Shown piece after piece: positions 35,994 through 44,021 of a stretch of 64,000 bases of DNA. Position 1 is the first letter of the stretch. Every line of letters starts with the position of its first letter. A model generated the notes under the pieces. That model searched no databases. It was not told the DNA's origin and was given only the letters and a program-made list of their open reading frames with translations. Made by a program: the position numbers and the translations under genes. This DNA comes from Phaeobacter gallaeciensis DSM 26640 (GTDB taxonomy: Bacteria > Pseudomonadota > Alphaproteobacteria > Rhodobacterales > Rhodobacteraceae): the NCBI RefSeq assembly GCF_000511385.1, contig NC_023148.1, positions 62,001 to 126,000 of the forward strand, in the 5' to 3' direction.

Positions 35994-36911
35994 TTAGTTC
36001 GAAGCGGAGTTCTCCGCCTCGACCGTGTCCTTGTTCAGCAGGAAAAGCGCCATCGCTTCGCGATCGGCAGGTGTCAGAAACTGAGTTCCCTCGCGAACGA
36101 CTTCCGCCATGCTGCCGCCGAAAGCATCGCCCGAAGGGGTGATGCCGGTCTGGAGCGCATAAGCGAGGTTTGAAACCGTCCAGTCATTTTTGGCCAGGTC
36201 TTTTGGCCGTATCGCGGGTGCCTTGCTGCCACCGGGAAGCTGGGCGTTGCCTGCAAAGGAAGCACCGATATCGCGGCCTCCCGCAAGATTGCGCGGCGTA
36301 TGGCAGGCTCCGCAATGTGCCGCACCGCGCACCAATTCCCGTCCGCGATTCCATGGGCCGCTTCGCCCTTCAACCGGTTCGGTATCCGGATCGTAGAAGA
36401 ACGCCGCTCGCCAGAGCTTCAGCCCCCACCGTTGGTCGAATGGGAATTCGACATCGTTCACCGGCGCGGGCTCGTCTACGGGTGGCACGGTTTGAAATGC
36501 TGCCCATAGGTCAGCGATATCCTGGTCGGAAAAATCCGCATAGAAGGTATACGGGAAAGACGGATAGTAGGGCGTTCCATCGGGGCCGATACCCTGCCGC
36601 ACGGCTTTTGCGAACTGTTCTGCCGTCCATTCGCCCATGCCATGTTCGGGGTCTGTCGTCAGGTTGGGCGGATAGAACGTTCCGAACGGGGTTTCGAGCG
36701 GCGCCCCTCCGGCAAGTGGTGCGCCGCCCGCTTCAAAATTGGTATGACAGGCAATGCACCCACTGGCGCGCGCCAAATATGCGCCCCGGTCGACATTGCC
36801 CTCTGTTGCAATCGGAGTCACTGCACTGCCGACAGGCCATGCAATAACAGCGCCGAGGCCGGCCGTGCCAAGCACGGCGACCCCGCTGACGAGTGTCAAA
36901 AACCGGCGCAT
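35994..36911 (-). CDS. Diheme c-type cytochrome
   Basis: A 305-residue secreted protein with two heme-binding motifs, CIACHTNF (about residue 52) and CGACHTPRN (about residue 200). The layout is like membrane-associated diheme cytochromes of dehydrogenase or thiosulfate pathways (GAYLAR-x-SGCIACHT, then FGTFYPPNLT). It starts 2 bp before the cytochrome c' stop and lies 43 bp upstream of the multicopper oxidase. It may shuttle electrons between the oxidase and the respiratory chain. Confidence 0.88.
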   Translation of the reverse strand: MRRFLTLVSGVAVLGTAGLGAVIAWPVGSAVTPIATEGNVDRGAYLARASGCIACHTNFEAGGAPLAGGAPLETPFGTFYPPNLTTDPEHGMGEWTAEQFAKAVRQGIGPDGTPYYPSFPYTFYADFSDQDIADLWAAFQTVPPVDEPAPVNDVEFPFDQRWGLKLWRAAFFYDPDTEPVEGRSGPWNRGRELVRGAAHCGACHTPRNLAGGRDIGASFAGNAQLPGGSKAPAIRPKDLAKNDWTVSNLAYALQTGITPSGDAFGGSMAEVVREGTQFLTPADREAMALFLLNKDTVEAENSASN

Positions 36912-36913
36912 GG

Positions 36914-37507
36914 TTAGTCTTCTTCCGCCCGGAAGCGTTCATGGCATGCGGAACAGACCTGGGTCGTCATCGCGAATGCCGCGTCGGCGGGCATTTCGGA
37001 AATGGCGGCGGCATCCATCATGCCGCCTCTGCCCATCATCGCGCTCCCGCCCATCATGGTTGTATCGCTTCCCATCATGGATCCGCCGCCCATCATCGAG
37101 GCGCCATCCGTGGAGGTATTGCCACCCATGCCGCCCAATCCATTGTCGGCTGCGCGTTCCAGGCCCTCAGAGTATTCCTCCAGCTGACTTGCCAATGCTG
37201 CGAAGCGGTCCCAATCGGTCCACACCTCGTCTTTGGCTTCCGAGGGCATGCCCCCCGTGCCCTCCGGGAACAGCTTTGTCATGCTCTCGCCGGCGTGCTG
37301 CTGGAACAGGCGCGCTGCATCGCCCACTGTTTCTGCGTCATAGGCCGTTTCACCCCGCATCATCGGGGCTACGGTTTTGACTGCCTTTCCCATGGCGGCC
37401 ATGGCATCCATGCGTTCCTTTACGATGCCCGTGGCACCGCTATGCGCAAATGCCGCAACCGCGGTTCCTGCAATCAACACTGCCGCTGCGATAGTCGTCT
37501 TTTTCAT
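36914..37507 (-). CDS. Cytochrome c' (class II) with a Met-rich insertion
   Basis: A 197-residue secreted protein. The N-terminal four-helix features (VKERMDAMAAMGKAVKTV, then DEVWTDWDRFAALASQLEEY) and the C-terminal heme motif VCSACHERFR are those of cytochrome c'. Between the third and fourth helices there is an insertion of about 45 residues (roughly 123-168) with five MM pairs separated by Gly, Ser and Asp, which classical members (about 130 residues) lack. The insertion looks like a Cu(I)-binding methionine loop. Class II cytochromes bind NO or act in electron transfer. A copper-binding version is unusual. Confidence 0.85.
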   Translation of the reverse strand: MKKTTIAAAVLIAGTAVAAFAHSGATGIVKERMDAMAAMGKAVKTVAPMMRGETAYDAETVGDAARLFQQHAGESMTKLFPEGTGGMPSEAKDEVWTDWDRFAALASQLEEYSEGLERAADNGLGGMGGNTSTDGASMMGGGSMMGSDTTMMGGSAMMGRGGMMDAAAISEMPADAAFAMTTQVCSACHERFRAEED

Positions 37508-37550
37508 GTCTTCGATCCTTTAATGGGTCTGCTCTAAGAGGGGTGTGAAA

Positions 37551-37880
37551 TCAGACCCACTTCCGTGGGGGTGGAGGATCGCTGTCGGGGCGCACTTCGG
37601 TTCGTTGGGTCGCGCCGTCTTGCATGACGGCGTTCATAAAATGAGGCTCGTAAACCACCGTTGCTGGGAACAACAACGCTGCCGGAACAGAACAGTCGAG
37701 TCCCGGATGACAGTGACCAGAGGCCTCGCTCGTAGATGGCCCCACATTTTCATGACTGTGTGATTCTTGCGCCAAAGACGATTCACCATGGAACGCTGGT
37801 GCCTCAGGGACACCGAGAACCACAAGGAACAGGCCAAAAACGATCGACAGGATCCATCTGTTCGTCTTCGACCAACGCAT
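37551..37880 (-). CDS. Hypothetical secreted protein with His/Cys site
   Basis: A protein of about 109 residues starting at the ATG at 37880 (MRWSKTNRW), which overlaps the upstream cytochrome stop. A signal-like helix is followed by SHSHENVG and SGHCHPGLDCSVPAALLFPA, and the end is PPPPRKWV. The HCHPG-x-DC arrangement could bind a metal. Layout resembles the protein at 14508-14930. No named family recognised. Confidence 0.6.
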   Translation of the reverse strand: MRWSKTNRWILSIVFGLFLVVLGVPEAPAFHGESSLAQESHSHENVGPSTSEASGHCHPGLDCSVPAALLFPATVVYEPHFMNAVMQDGATQRTEVRPDSDPPPPRKWV

Positions 37881-38338
37881 CAGTTGATCCCGTTGGCCCG
37901 CTGTAGTTCTCTGACATAGGCAGCCACCATCTTGACGTCTCCTTGGGTCAGCCACTCGATCTTGGGCATATTACCGAATTTCCAATGATGCGCACGCACG
38001 CCGTTCTGAGCGGCCAGAACAAAGGCCATATCGGAATGGTGGCCGGGTTCGTAAATCTTGTGCACCAAAGGCGGCGCAATATCGTTGCGTCCAGCAGCGT
38101 TTTCGCCGTGACACTCAGAACACTTGGTCTCGAATATGTTTTTGCCGATCGCTGCTTGCGTTGAGAGCTCGGAAGGCAGCTTGACCTGGACGATGGGGTC
38201 GCCTTGCGCGATCTCACTCGTGTCAGGTGGGGTCATCGAGTGGCCTACTGCTGTGTCCTGCGTACCAATGAACTGCCAAGCGGCAACGCTCCCGCCGATA
38301 ACAAAAACGGCACCAATCAGCGCAGTCAATTTGTCCAT
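37880..38338 (-). CDS. Membrane-anchored c-type cytochrome (class I)
   Basis: About 152 residues from the ATG at 38338 (MDKLTALIG). Sequence upstream in frame is hydrophilic and not coding. An N-terminal anchor is followed by CSECHGENAAGRNDIAPP and the Met ligand region GNMPKIEWL. It lies 28 bp after the L,D-transpeptidase stop. With the cytochromes at 34077, 35994 and 36914 it makes four in one operon. Confidence 0.87.
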   Translation of the reverse strand: MDKLTALIGAVFVIGGSVAAWQFIGTQDTAVGHSMTPPDTSEIAQGDPIVQVKLPSELSTQAAIGKNIFETKCSECHGENAAGRNDIAPPLVHKIYEPGHHSDMAFVLAAQNGVRAHHWKFGNMPKIEWLTQGDVKMVAAYVRELQRANGIN

Positions 38339-38366
38339 GCCTGTATCTTCCGCCTTGTCTCTTGGG

Positions 38367-38927
38367 TCAGATGAGTTTGACTTGAGTGCCGACGGGCACC
38401 CGCTCGTAAAGCTCTTCAACCTGTTCGTTGAACAAACCGATGCAGCCATTTGACGACCGACGACCGATCTTTCGCGTGTCCTGTGTTCCGTGGATACGGT
38501 AGTATTGCCAGGACAGATACAATGCGCGGGTACCCAGAGGGTTGGCAGGATCGCCTCCCTCGACACGTGCCGGCCATTCTGGATTGCGTTCCCGCATGGA
38601 GGGCGTCGGCGCCCAGCTGGGGTTTTTGCGCTTTTCCACGACTTCGGTATAACCGCGTTTTGTGAGTTCAGCGGTCAGAGGAACGGATGTCGGATAGATC
38701 CGCATTGACCCATCTGCTGTCCAATGCTGCAGAGCCCGTGTTTCCGTGTCCGAGATAATGATACCCTTTCCAAGCGTATCGAAATGGTCTTGCCACTCGT
38801 GAACTCGGAAAGAAGAGATATTGCGGCGAATGACTTCGGCCCGAACCACGCTTGGGGCGGCCAAAGCAACCGCCGCCAAACCCAATAGGCGTCGTCGGTT
38901 AATCTTGTTATTCCGCAAAGACGTCAT
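38367..38927 (-). CDS. L,D-transpeptidase (YkuD domain), third copy
   Basis: A 186-residue Tat-type protein (NRRRLLGLAAVALAAPS). YkuD residues are YRIHGTQDTRKIG and SSNGCIGLF. It is the first gene of the eight-gene cytochrome/oxidase operon on the - strand. The promoter region, shared with the divergent DUF2933 gene, contains both a response-regulator box and a CueR-type site. It is divergent from the copies at 24909 and 27631 in sequence but keeps the catalytic motif. Confidence 0.88.
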   Translation of the reverse strand: MTSLRNNKINRRRLLGLAAVALAAPSVVRAEVIRRNISSFRVHEWQDHFDTLGKGIIISDTETRALQHWTADGSMRIYPTSVPLTAELTKRGYTEVVEKRKNPSWAPTPSMRERNPEWPARVEGGDPANPLGTRALYLSWQYYRIHGTQDTRKIGRRSSNGCIGLFNEQVEELYERVPVGTQVKLI

Positions 38928-39007
38928 GACACACTCCTAGCCTCGGTTTTGTCACACGTCTTTTACGCGAGACCCGGCATCTGGCAACCTGACAAGGCCG
39001 CGAGAAG

Positions 39008-39024
39008 TGTATCCATTTGTATCC
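39008..39024. promoter_or_regulatory. Tandem TGTATCC box (predicted response-regulator site)
   Basis: TGTATCC-N3-TGTATCC, identical half sites with a 10-bp period, so both fall on the same face of the helix. This is the best of the boxes also found beside the two-component genes (48564, 48592) and at 26216. It lies between the divergent L,D-transpeptidase operon and the DUF2933/ScsB unit, immediately next to a CueR-type promoter. Confidence 0.6.
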
Positions 39025-39055
39025 TTGACCTTGCCCCCCTGGAGGGTCGCAAATG
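39025..39055 (+). promoter_or_regulatory. CueR-type promoter of the DUF2933-lipoprotein-ScsB unit
   Basis: TTGACC (39025-39030), a 19-bp spacer with CCCCCTGGAGGG, and CAAATG (39050-39055). The spacer length fits CueR, but the palindrome is GC-richer than at 32979. Confidence 0.6.
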
Positions 39056-39083
39056 GCGGCAGATAAGCAGCCAAGAGGGCGAC

Positions 39084-39386
39084 ATGGACCACCAGAACCA
39101 TAAGAACAAGCCAACCGCAGACAGGCTCATGCATTACGGAATGATGGCGTGTTGCATTGTGATGCTCTTACCTGTCGCCGGTTTTTTTCTTGCTGGCGGC
39201 ACACTCGCGGGTATGTGGAGCAATGCAGCCGCTTTCGCGCCACTGCTGCTTTGCGTTGGGGCGCATCTCGTGATGCACAAATTTATGGGAAAGTCGTGCC
39301 ATTCGAACGAAGAGAAAGGCAGTATCGAAGAAACACCCGTGTCCGTGCCTTCTGCGATTCCCGTGGTTGCACGCAACAGGCGATAA
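39084..39386 (+). CDS. DUF2933 small membrane protein (second copy)
   Basis: A 100-residue protein from the ATG at 39084 (MDHQNHKNK). A His-rich N-terminus is followed by two hydrophobic helices with LMHYGMMACCIVMLL and LLLCVGAHLVMHKFMG, the DUF2933 core. The sequence differs from the copy at 19151-19420 in its C-terminus, which lacks GGHG repeats. It heads a + strand unit ending in ScsB/DsbD, behind a CueR-type promoter. Confidence 0.8.
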   Translation: MDHQNHKNKPTADRLMHYGMMACCIVMLLPVAGFFLAGGTLAGMWSNAAAFAPLLLCVGAHLVMHKFMGKSCHSNEEKGSIEETPVSVPSAIPVVARNRR

Positions 39387-39399
39387 TTTGCGCGGGAAA

Positions 39400-39612
39400 A
39401 TGCGAGCAAGCGCATGGTTGCTGACGATTACAACGCTTGGCGGATGCGCCGCAAGTCTTGAAGACTGTCCCGAGCGGGAGGTCATCGTTTCCACCAAGCA
39501 GGCATCGATCATCCTCCCCGACGGGTGTCGGTTGATATCCTCGTCCTCTGCCGACGTAGCGCGTGTTGTTTGTTCTGATGGTCGACAAGGCTTTGCCGTC
39601 GGCGGTCTTTGA
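39400..39612 (+). CDS. Small hypothetical lipoprotein overlapping the ScsB/DsbD 5' region
   Basis: A 70-residue precursor from the ATG at 39400 with a lipobox (LGGCAAS). Two further cysteines lie in DGCRL and VCSDG. It is 13 bp after the DUF2933 stop and ends before the likely TTG start of ScsB/DsbD at 39671. No family recognised. The short, well-formed lipoprotein signal makes it likely to be real. Confidence 0.55.
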   Translation: MRASAWLLTITTLGGCAASLEDCPEREVIVSTKQASIILPDGCRLISSSSADVARVVCSDGRQGFAVGGL

Positions 39613-39670
39613 GACAAAGTTCCGGGTGCAGATTCAACCCGAGCCGGCTTTAAGGGAAGGAAGCGGATCC

Positions 39671-41800
39671 TTGGCGAAAACCCTGTCGACACTGCGCCGG
39701 GTTCTGATTTTGCCCGCACTGATCCTGGCGCTTTCCTCTGGCAGTGGCTCGGCGGAGACATCAGCCGCGTATCAAAGCTCTCCGCTGAAGGCGCATCTCA
39801 TCACGGCACAGGACGGTGTTTCCAAGAACACGCAGACTCTTTCCGCCGGACTTCATCTCCAACTGAACGAAAACTGGAAGACCTATTGGCGGTCGCCAGG
39901 AGAGGTGGGAATACCGCCTTCGGTCGAATGGAGCGGTTCCGAAAACGTCGCAGATGTCGAATTCATGTGGCCTTCCCCGACACGCTTCACCGCCTTCGGC
40001 ATCGAAAATTTTGGTTATGCGGGTGAAGTCGTCTTTCCGCTGCGCATAACGCTCAAAGATCCCGGCGCACCTGTGACTCTTTCCGCGCAAGTCAAACTGC
40101 TGGTGTGCTCCAATGTCTGTGTCCCGGAAGAGTTCGACCTGTCACTTCGCCTCGGACGCGGCAACGGCATCGACAGCACTGCGGCTGGGCTGATTGGCAC
40201 GTTTTCCGAGCGCGTCCCCGAAGGAGCCGAGGCGGGTGGCGTCAGCGAGGCAAATGCCTTCATCGACGAAGACCTCACGGAGTTGATCGTCAATCTGCGC
40301 GTCGATGAACCACTCCAGTCGCCGGATGTGTTTCCCGAACTGGGTATCGGTGTTGCGCTTGGCAAACCCGATATACGTTTGGGAGAAGAGGATCATTTGC
40401 TTTGGGCGCGCTTGCCGATCCTCTCGTCGAATACGGATGTGACGGTGGCGCCGTCGATTACCGTCACCGATGGCGAGAACCGGGCCTTCACCGTGATTGC
40501 GGATCGCGTGGCGCGACGTACGGCACCGCCCTTCGAACTGGCCGCCACGACACCGGACATGATGGAACTGCTCTGGATTGCCGTGATCGCGCTGCTGGGT
40601 GGATTGATCCTGAACGTGATGCCCTGCGTGCTGCCGGTGCTGTCCATCAAGGTGTCGTCTGTGCTCAAACACACAGATCACGACACAACCCGTGTCCGGT
40701 TCGGTTTCGTCGCAGCCGCCGCTGGCATCATGACGTTCATGTGGGGTCTGGCGCTCATCCTTTGGGCGCTCCAGACGGCAGGGCTCAGCGTCGGGTGGGG
40801 GCTGCAATTTCAAAGTCCGCTATTTCTTGCGGTGATGATCGCAGCCCTGCTCGTCTTTTCGGCAAATCTGTTCGGAGCGTTCGAGTTCGCCCTTCCACAA
40901 GGCATGCAGACAAGGCTTGCAGATACCGGAGGGCGGAGCGGATATTCCGCCGACTTTTTCACCGGCATGTTCGGTGCCGTCATGGCGACGCCTTGTTCGG
41001 CACCGTTCCTCGGCACCGCGGTGGCCTTTGCTTTGGCCGGGCGTGGCGTGGACATTCTCATCGTCTTTACGAGCCTCGGGCTCGGCCTCGCCCTGCCCTA
41101 TCTCGTCATCGCCGCGTTCCCGCGTCTGGTCGCGTTCATGCCCAAACCTGGCCGGTGGATGCTGATCGTCAAGAGCTTGATGGGGATCTTGCTGCTTGCA
41201 ACCGCCGTTTGGCTGTTCTGGGTGCTCGACGGTGTCGCCGGGCTGGCCTCCGTCATCGCGGTCGCGGCGTCTTCCGGTCTCGCCGTTCTGATCTTGTCCC
41301 TCCCGAATGTGCAGTCCCAATTCAGATGGTCTATTGCCACGGCCAGTCTTGTTCTGGCTCTTGCCGCGGGTCCTCTCCTGCAGCAATCAGCGCCTGCCCG
41401 TGCAGGGTCGCAATCGGCGTTGGCTTGGGTCGCATTTGACCGTTCGGACATAGCGAAACGCGTGTCCGCAGGAGAGGTCGTCTTTGTCGATGTAACAGCT
41501 GACTGGTGCCTGACTTGCAAAGCGAACAAGACACTTGTTATCGACCGGGAGCCGGTCCGCAGTACGCTGGACGGGCCAGGCGTCACGCCGATGCAGGCAG
41601 ATTGGACACGCCCGGACGCGCGCATTTCCCGTTACCTTGAGAGTTTCGGCAGATATGGCATCCCTTTCAATGCCGTCTATGGACCGTCGGCACCAAACGG
41701 CATTGTGCTGTCCGAATTGCTTACGACCGAAGACGTGATGGACGCCTTGGCGCAAGCCAGCGGTCGAGATGTTTCCGCAAAGGTTGCCGGACAGGAGTGA
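39671..41800 (+). CDS. ScsB/DsbD-family membrane thiol reductase
   Basis: A protein of about 709 residues. I chose TTG at 39671 because AAGGGAAGGAAG lies just upstream and a signal peptide begins there. The open frame starts at 39563 but overlaps the small lipoprotein. Domains in order: a periplasmic alpha domain (LLVCSNVCVPEE), a DsbD-type membrane domain of about eight helices (MPCVLPVLSIKV and ATPCSAPFLGTA), and a C-terminal thioredoxin domain with TADWCLTCKANK. It moves electrons from cytoplasmic thioredoxin to the periplasm, probably to the DsbA/ScsC proteins here and to CcmG/CcmH. The start remains somewhat uncertain. Confidence 0.85.
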   Translation: MAKTLSTLRRVLILPALILALSSGSGSAETSAAYQSSPLKAHLITAQDGVSKNTQTLSAGLHLQLNENWKTYWRSPGEVGIPPSVEWSGSENVADVEFMWPSPTRFTAFGIENFGYAGEVVFPLRITLKDPGAPVTLSAQVKLLVCSNVCVPEEFDLSLRLGRGNGIDSTAAGLIGTFSERVPEGAEAGGVSEANAFIDEDLTELIVNLRVDEPLQSPDVFPELGIGVALGKPDIRLGEEDHLLWARLPILSSNTDVTVAPSITVTDGENRAFTVIADRVARRTAPPFELAATTPDMMELLWIAVIALLGGLILNVMPCVLPVLSIKVSSVLKHTDHDTTRVRFGFVAAAAGIMTFMWGLALILWALQTAGLSVGWGLQFQSPLFLAVMIAALLVFSANLFGAFEFALPQGMQTRLADTGGRSGYSADFFTGMFGAVMATPCSAPFLGTAVAFALAGRGVDILIVFTSLGLGLALPYLVIAAFPRLVAFMPKPGRWMLIVKSLMGILLLATAVWLFWVLDGVAGLASVIAVAASSGLAVLILSLPNVQSQFRWSIATASLVLALAAGPLLQQSAPARAGSQSALAWVAFDRSDIAKRVSAGEVVFVDVTADWCLTCKANKTLVIDREPVRSTLDGPGVTPMQADWTRPDARISRYLESFGRYGIPFNAVYGPSAPNGIVLSELLTTEDVMDALAQASGRDVSAKVAGQE

Positions 41801-41828
41801 TCTGCCCGGGCGGGACACCGACCAGCAG

Positions 41829-42980
41829 TCAGCCGCCGAGCCGCTCGAGCGCAGCGCGGACCGCCGCACGCCGAGGATCATTGGCGGGCTGCTGCTCCAA
41901 CAGCGCTTCAGCCTTACGGTAGGCCTCAATGGCGCGATCCTGCTCCTGAAGGACGGTATAGGCGTTTGCCAGCCGCATCCAACCATCCAGATCTTCCGGT
42001 TCATCCTCAAGACGCCCAGCCAGCCGCGAGACCATCGAGCGGATGAACTCCGCGCGGTCCGCGTCATTCATCTCTGACGCCGCCGCAACATCTGCCGCAC
42101 TCGGGCCGGGTTGTGATGTCGGCCCGCTGGGTAGATCGACGACCGGGAGGTCGGCGGCCGCTGCAATCCGGTTGATCTGCAAAACGTATGTTTCCATCCA
42201 GGGCACGAACGTCTTTTCCTGGTTCAGCCGGGAAACGAGCAGATCGTAGGCCTTACGCGTCTCTTCTTTTTGAAGATGGTAGAGAGACTCGAAATAGGTT
42301 GCCGCAGGATTGGATGGGTCAAGTTCCAAAGCGCGATCAATGGCCAATTTCGCCCGTGGAATAACAACGCCATCATTGGCAACCGCGACAGCCTCCGCCA
42401 GCATAGAGAATGTCGCGGAGGTGGCATCCTCCCGTTTGGCGACAACTTCAAATGCTTCGACAGCATCAACTGTTCTGCCCATGCGCTGATAGGTCTGGCC
42501 CAACAGCATCCACCCTTCGCTGGGGCCGCCGGTCGGATCGGATACAAGCCTTTCGCGAAGTTGTATTGCAAGCGCCGTCACTTCATCAGTCTGTGCGCGC
42601 TCCTCTGCACGGGCAGCGAAGGCCATTGAAGGCACCTCAGGCGATCCCATTGTCAGATAGTAGCCCGCGGCAATAACCGGCGCGAGGACCGCCGCGACAA
42701 CGAGAGTGACTCTGCCGCCATTGCGGGATGATCCGGTTTTTTCTCCCGAATTGCGGGTCGTCGCGAGGATCCGTTTTTTGATCTCGAGTCTGGCTGCTTG
42801 AGCTTCCTGTTCAGAAATCAAACCGCGGTCCATGTCTCGTTGAATTTCCCGCATCTGATCGGCAAGGATCGCCGGTACCGCATCTCCTCTGGTGAGAGTG
42901 TTCGATTTGGACAGCAGCAGCGGGTAGAGGACAATTCCGACTGCGAGCAGCGTCAGAAGACCGAAAATACCCCAGATCAT
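41829..42980 (-). CDS. ccmI: Cytochrome c biogenesis protein CcmI
   Basis: A 383-residue protein with two membrane helices (residues 3-22 and about 91-110) and a C-terminal TPR region (GWMLLGQTYQRMGRTVDAVEAFE and RLANAYTVLQEQDRAIEAY). CcmI is the apocytochrome chaperone of the System I heme ligation complex. It overlaps ccmH by 4 nt and is the last gene of the RR-HK-SHOCT-ccmF-ccmG-ccmH-ccmI run. Confidence 0.9.
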   Translation of the reverse strand: MIWGIFGLLTLLAVGIVLYPLLLSKSNTLTRGDAVPAILADQMREIQRDMDRGLISEQEAQAARLEIKKRILATTRNSGEKTGSSRNGGRVTLVVAAVLAPVIAAGYYLTMGSPEVPSMAFAARAEERAQTDEVTALAIQLRERLVSDPTGGPSEGWMLLGQTYQRMGRTVDAVEAFEVVAKREDATSATFSMLAEAVAVANDGVVIPRAKLAIDRALELDPSNPAATYFESLYHLQKEETRKAYDLLVSRLNQEKTFVPWMETYVLQINRIAAAADLPVVDLPSGPTSQPGPSAADVAAASEMNDADRAEFIRSMVSRLAGRLEDEPEDLDGWMRLANAYTVLQEQDRAIEAYRKAEALLEQQPANDPRRAAVRAALERLGG

Positions 42981-43450
42981 GACGCATCCCCCGCTTCGTT
43001 TCGTCTGAGAATTTCGGACACGGTGTTTTCATCCTCCGAGCCCAAATCTTCAAATGCCTCTTGCTTTCGCCGACTCATCAGTACCCCACCACCAACGAAA
43101 ACCCCGATGAGGACGAAAGCGATCGGCGCAAACCAAAGCGCGTAGGTCGCAGGCTCCAGAGGCGGCTTCAGCAGCACGTAATCCCCGTACCGCGCCCGAA
43201 TGTATTCGATCACCTCGGTGTCAGCGTCTCCGGTGACCAGTCGCTCGCGTACGAGCAGACGCAAGTCCCGCGCCACACCCGCGTTCGAGCTGTCGATGTC
43301 CTGGTTTTGACAGACGACGCATCGTAGATCCTTGGAAATCTCCCGCGCACGCTGTTCCAATACCGGGTCGCTCAGCATTTCGTCCGGTTCGACCGCATTG
43401 GCGGCAAAGGGAAAGAGCCCGATGCAAAACGCGAAAATCAACTGTCTCAT
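42977..43450 (-). CDS. ccmH: Cytochrome c-type biogenesis thiol protein CcmH
   Basis: A 157-residue membrane-tethered protein from the ATG at 43450, which overlaps the ccmG stop. A signal peptide is followed by LRCVVCQNQ (Cys44, Cys47), the reducing site that acts on apocytochrome CxxCH disulfides, and a C-terminal membrane helix (residues about 103-123). Sequence upstream in frame lies inside ccmG and is not coding for this protein. Confidence 0.92.
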   Translation of the reverse strand: MRQLIFAFCIGLFPFAANAVEPDEMLSDPVLEQRAREISKDLRCVVCQNQDIDSSNAGVARDLRLLVRERLVTGDADTEVIEYIRARYGDYVLLKPPLEPATYALWFAPIAFVLIGVFVGGGVLMSRRKQEAFEDLGSEDENTVSEILRRNEAGDAS

Positions 43451-44013
43451 AATGCTGCTCCATTTGGCAGTGCGCCTGCTTGCTTCAGGGCTTGCGTGAA
43501 CCGTTCGACGGCGTCCGGACCGACGACCGGCCCGACATAGCGAAACAAAACGGTACCACCGCCATCGACGATGAAGGTTTCCGGCACGCCTGACAGGCCC
43601 CATTCGATCCCGGTGCGGCCCGACAGGTCGGACCCGATCCGCTCGTAGGGATTGCCGAGGTCATTGAGCCACTTCACGGCATCCTCTGGTTTGTCTTTGT
43701 AGTTGATGCCGAACAACCGCATGCCCCCGCGTTCGACAAAGCGTGTCAACACGGCATGTTCCGCGCGGCAGGGCACGCACCAGGACGCAAAGACATTGAC
43801 CACGACCGGTCGTTCGTTGCCGACAAGATCGCTTCGGGCCAGGCCGGGTGTCTCCAACCCCGGCACGGGATCGAGATCGAACGCCGGGGCCGGTTGCGAG
43901 ATCAGGACGGAAGGGATCTCATTGGGATCCCGGTCGGGATTGAGCCCCCAGAGAAAAAACCCCCCGAATATGACCGCCGCAATAAACGGCAGCCCGGCAG
44001 TGAGACGTTTCAT
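43447..44013 (-). CDS. ccmG: Thiol:disulfide interchange protein CcmG/DsbE
   Basis: A 188-residue membrane-anchored thioredoxin protein with WCVPC (Cys79, Cys82) and the CcmG-specific acidic active-site segment GVPETFIVD. It keeps apocytochrome or CcmH thiols reduced, using electrons from a DsbD-type protein such as the one at 39671. It lies 8 bp after ccmF. Confidence 0.92.
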   Translation of the reverse strand: MKRLTAGLPFIAAVIFGGFFLWGLNPDRDPNEIPSVLISQPAPAFDLDPVPGLETPGLARSDLVGNERPVVVNVFASWCVPCRAEHAVLTRFVERGGMRLFGINYKDKPEDAVKWLNDLGNPYERIGSDLSGRTGIEWGLSGVPETFIVDGGGTVLFRYVGPVVGPDAVERFTQALKQAGALPNGAAL

Positions 44014-44021
44014 CTTCTCTC

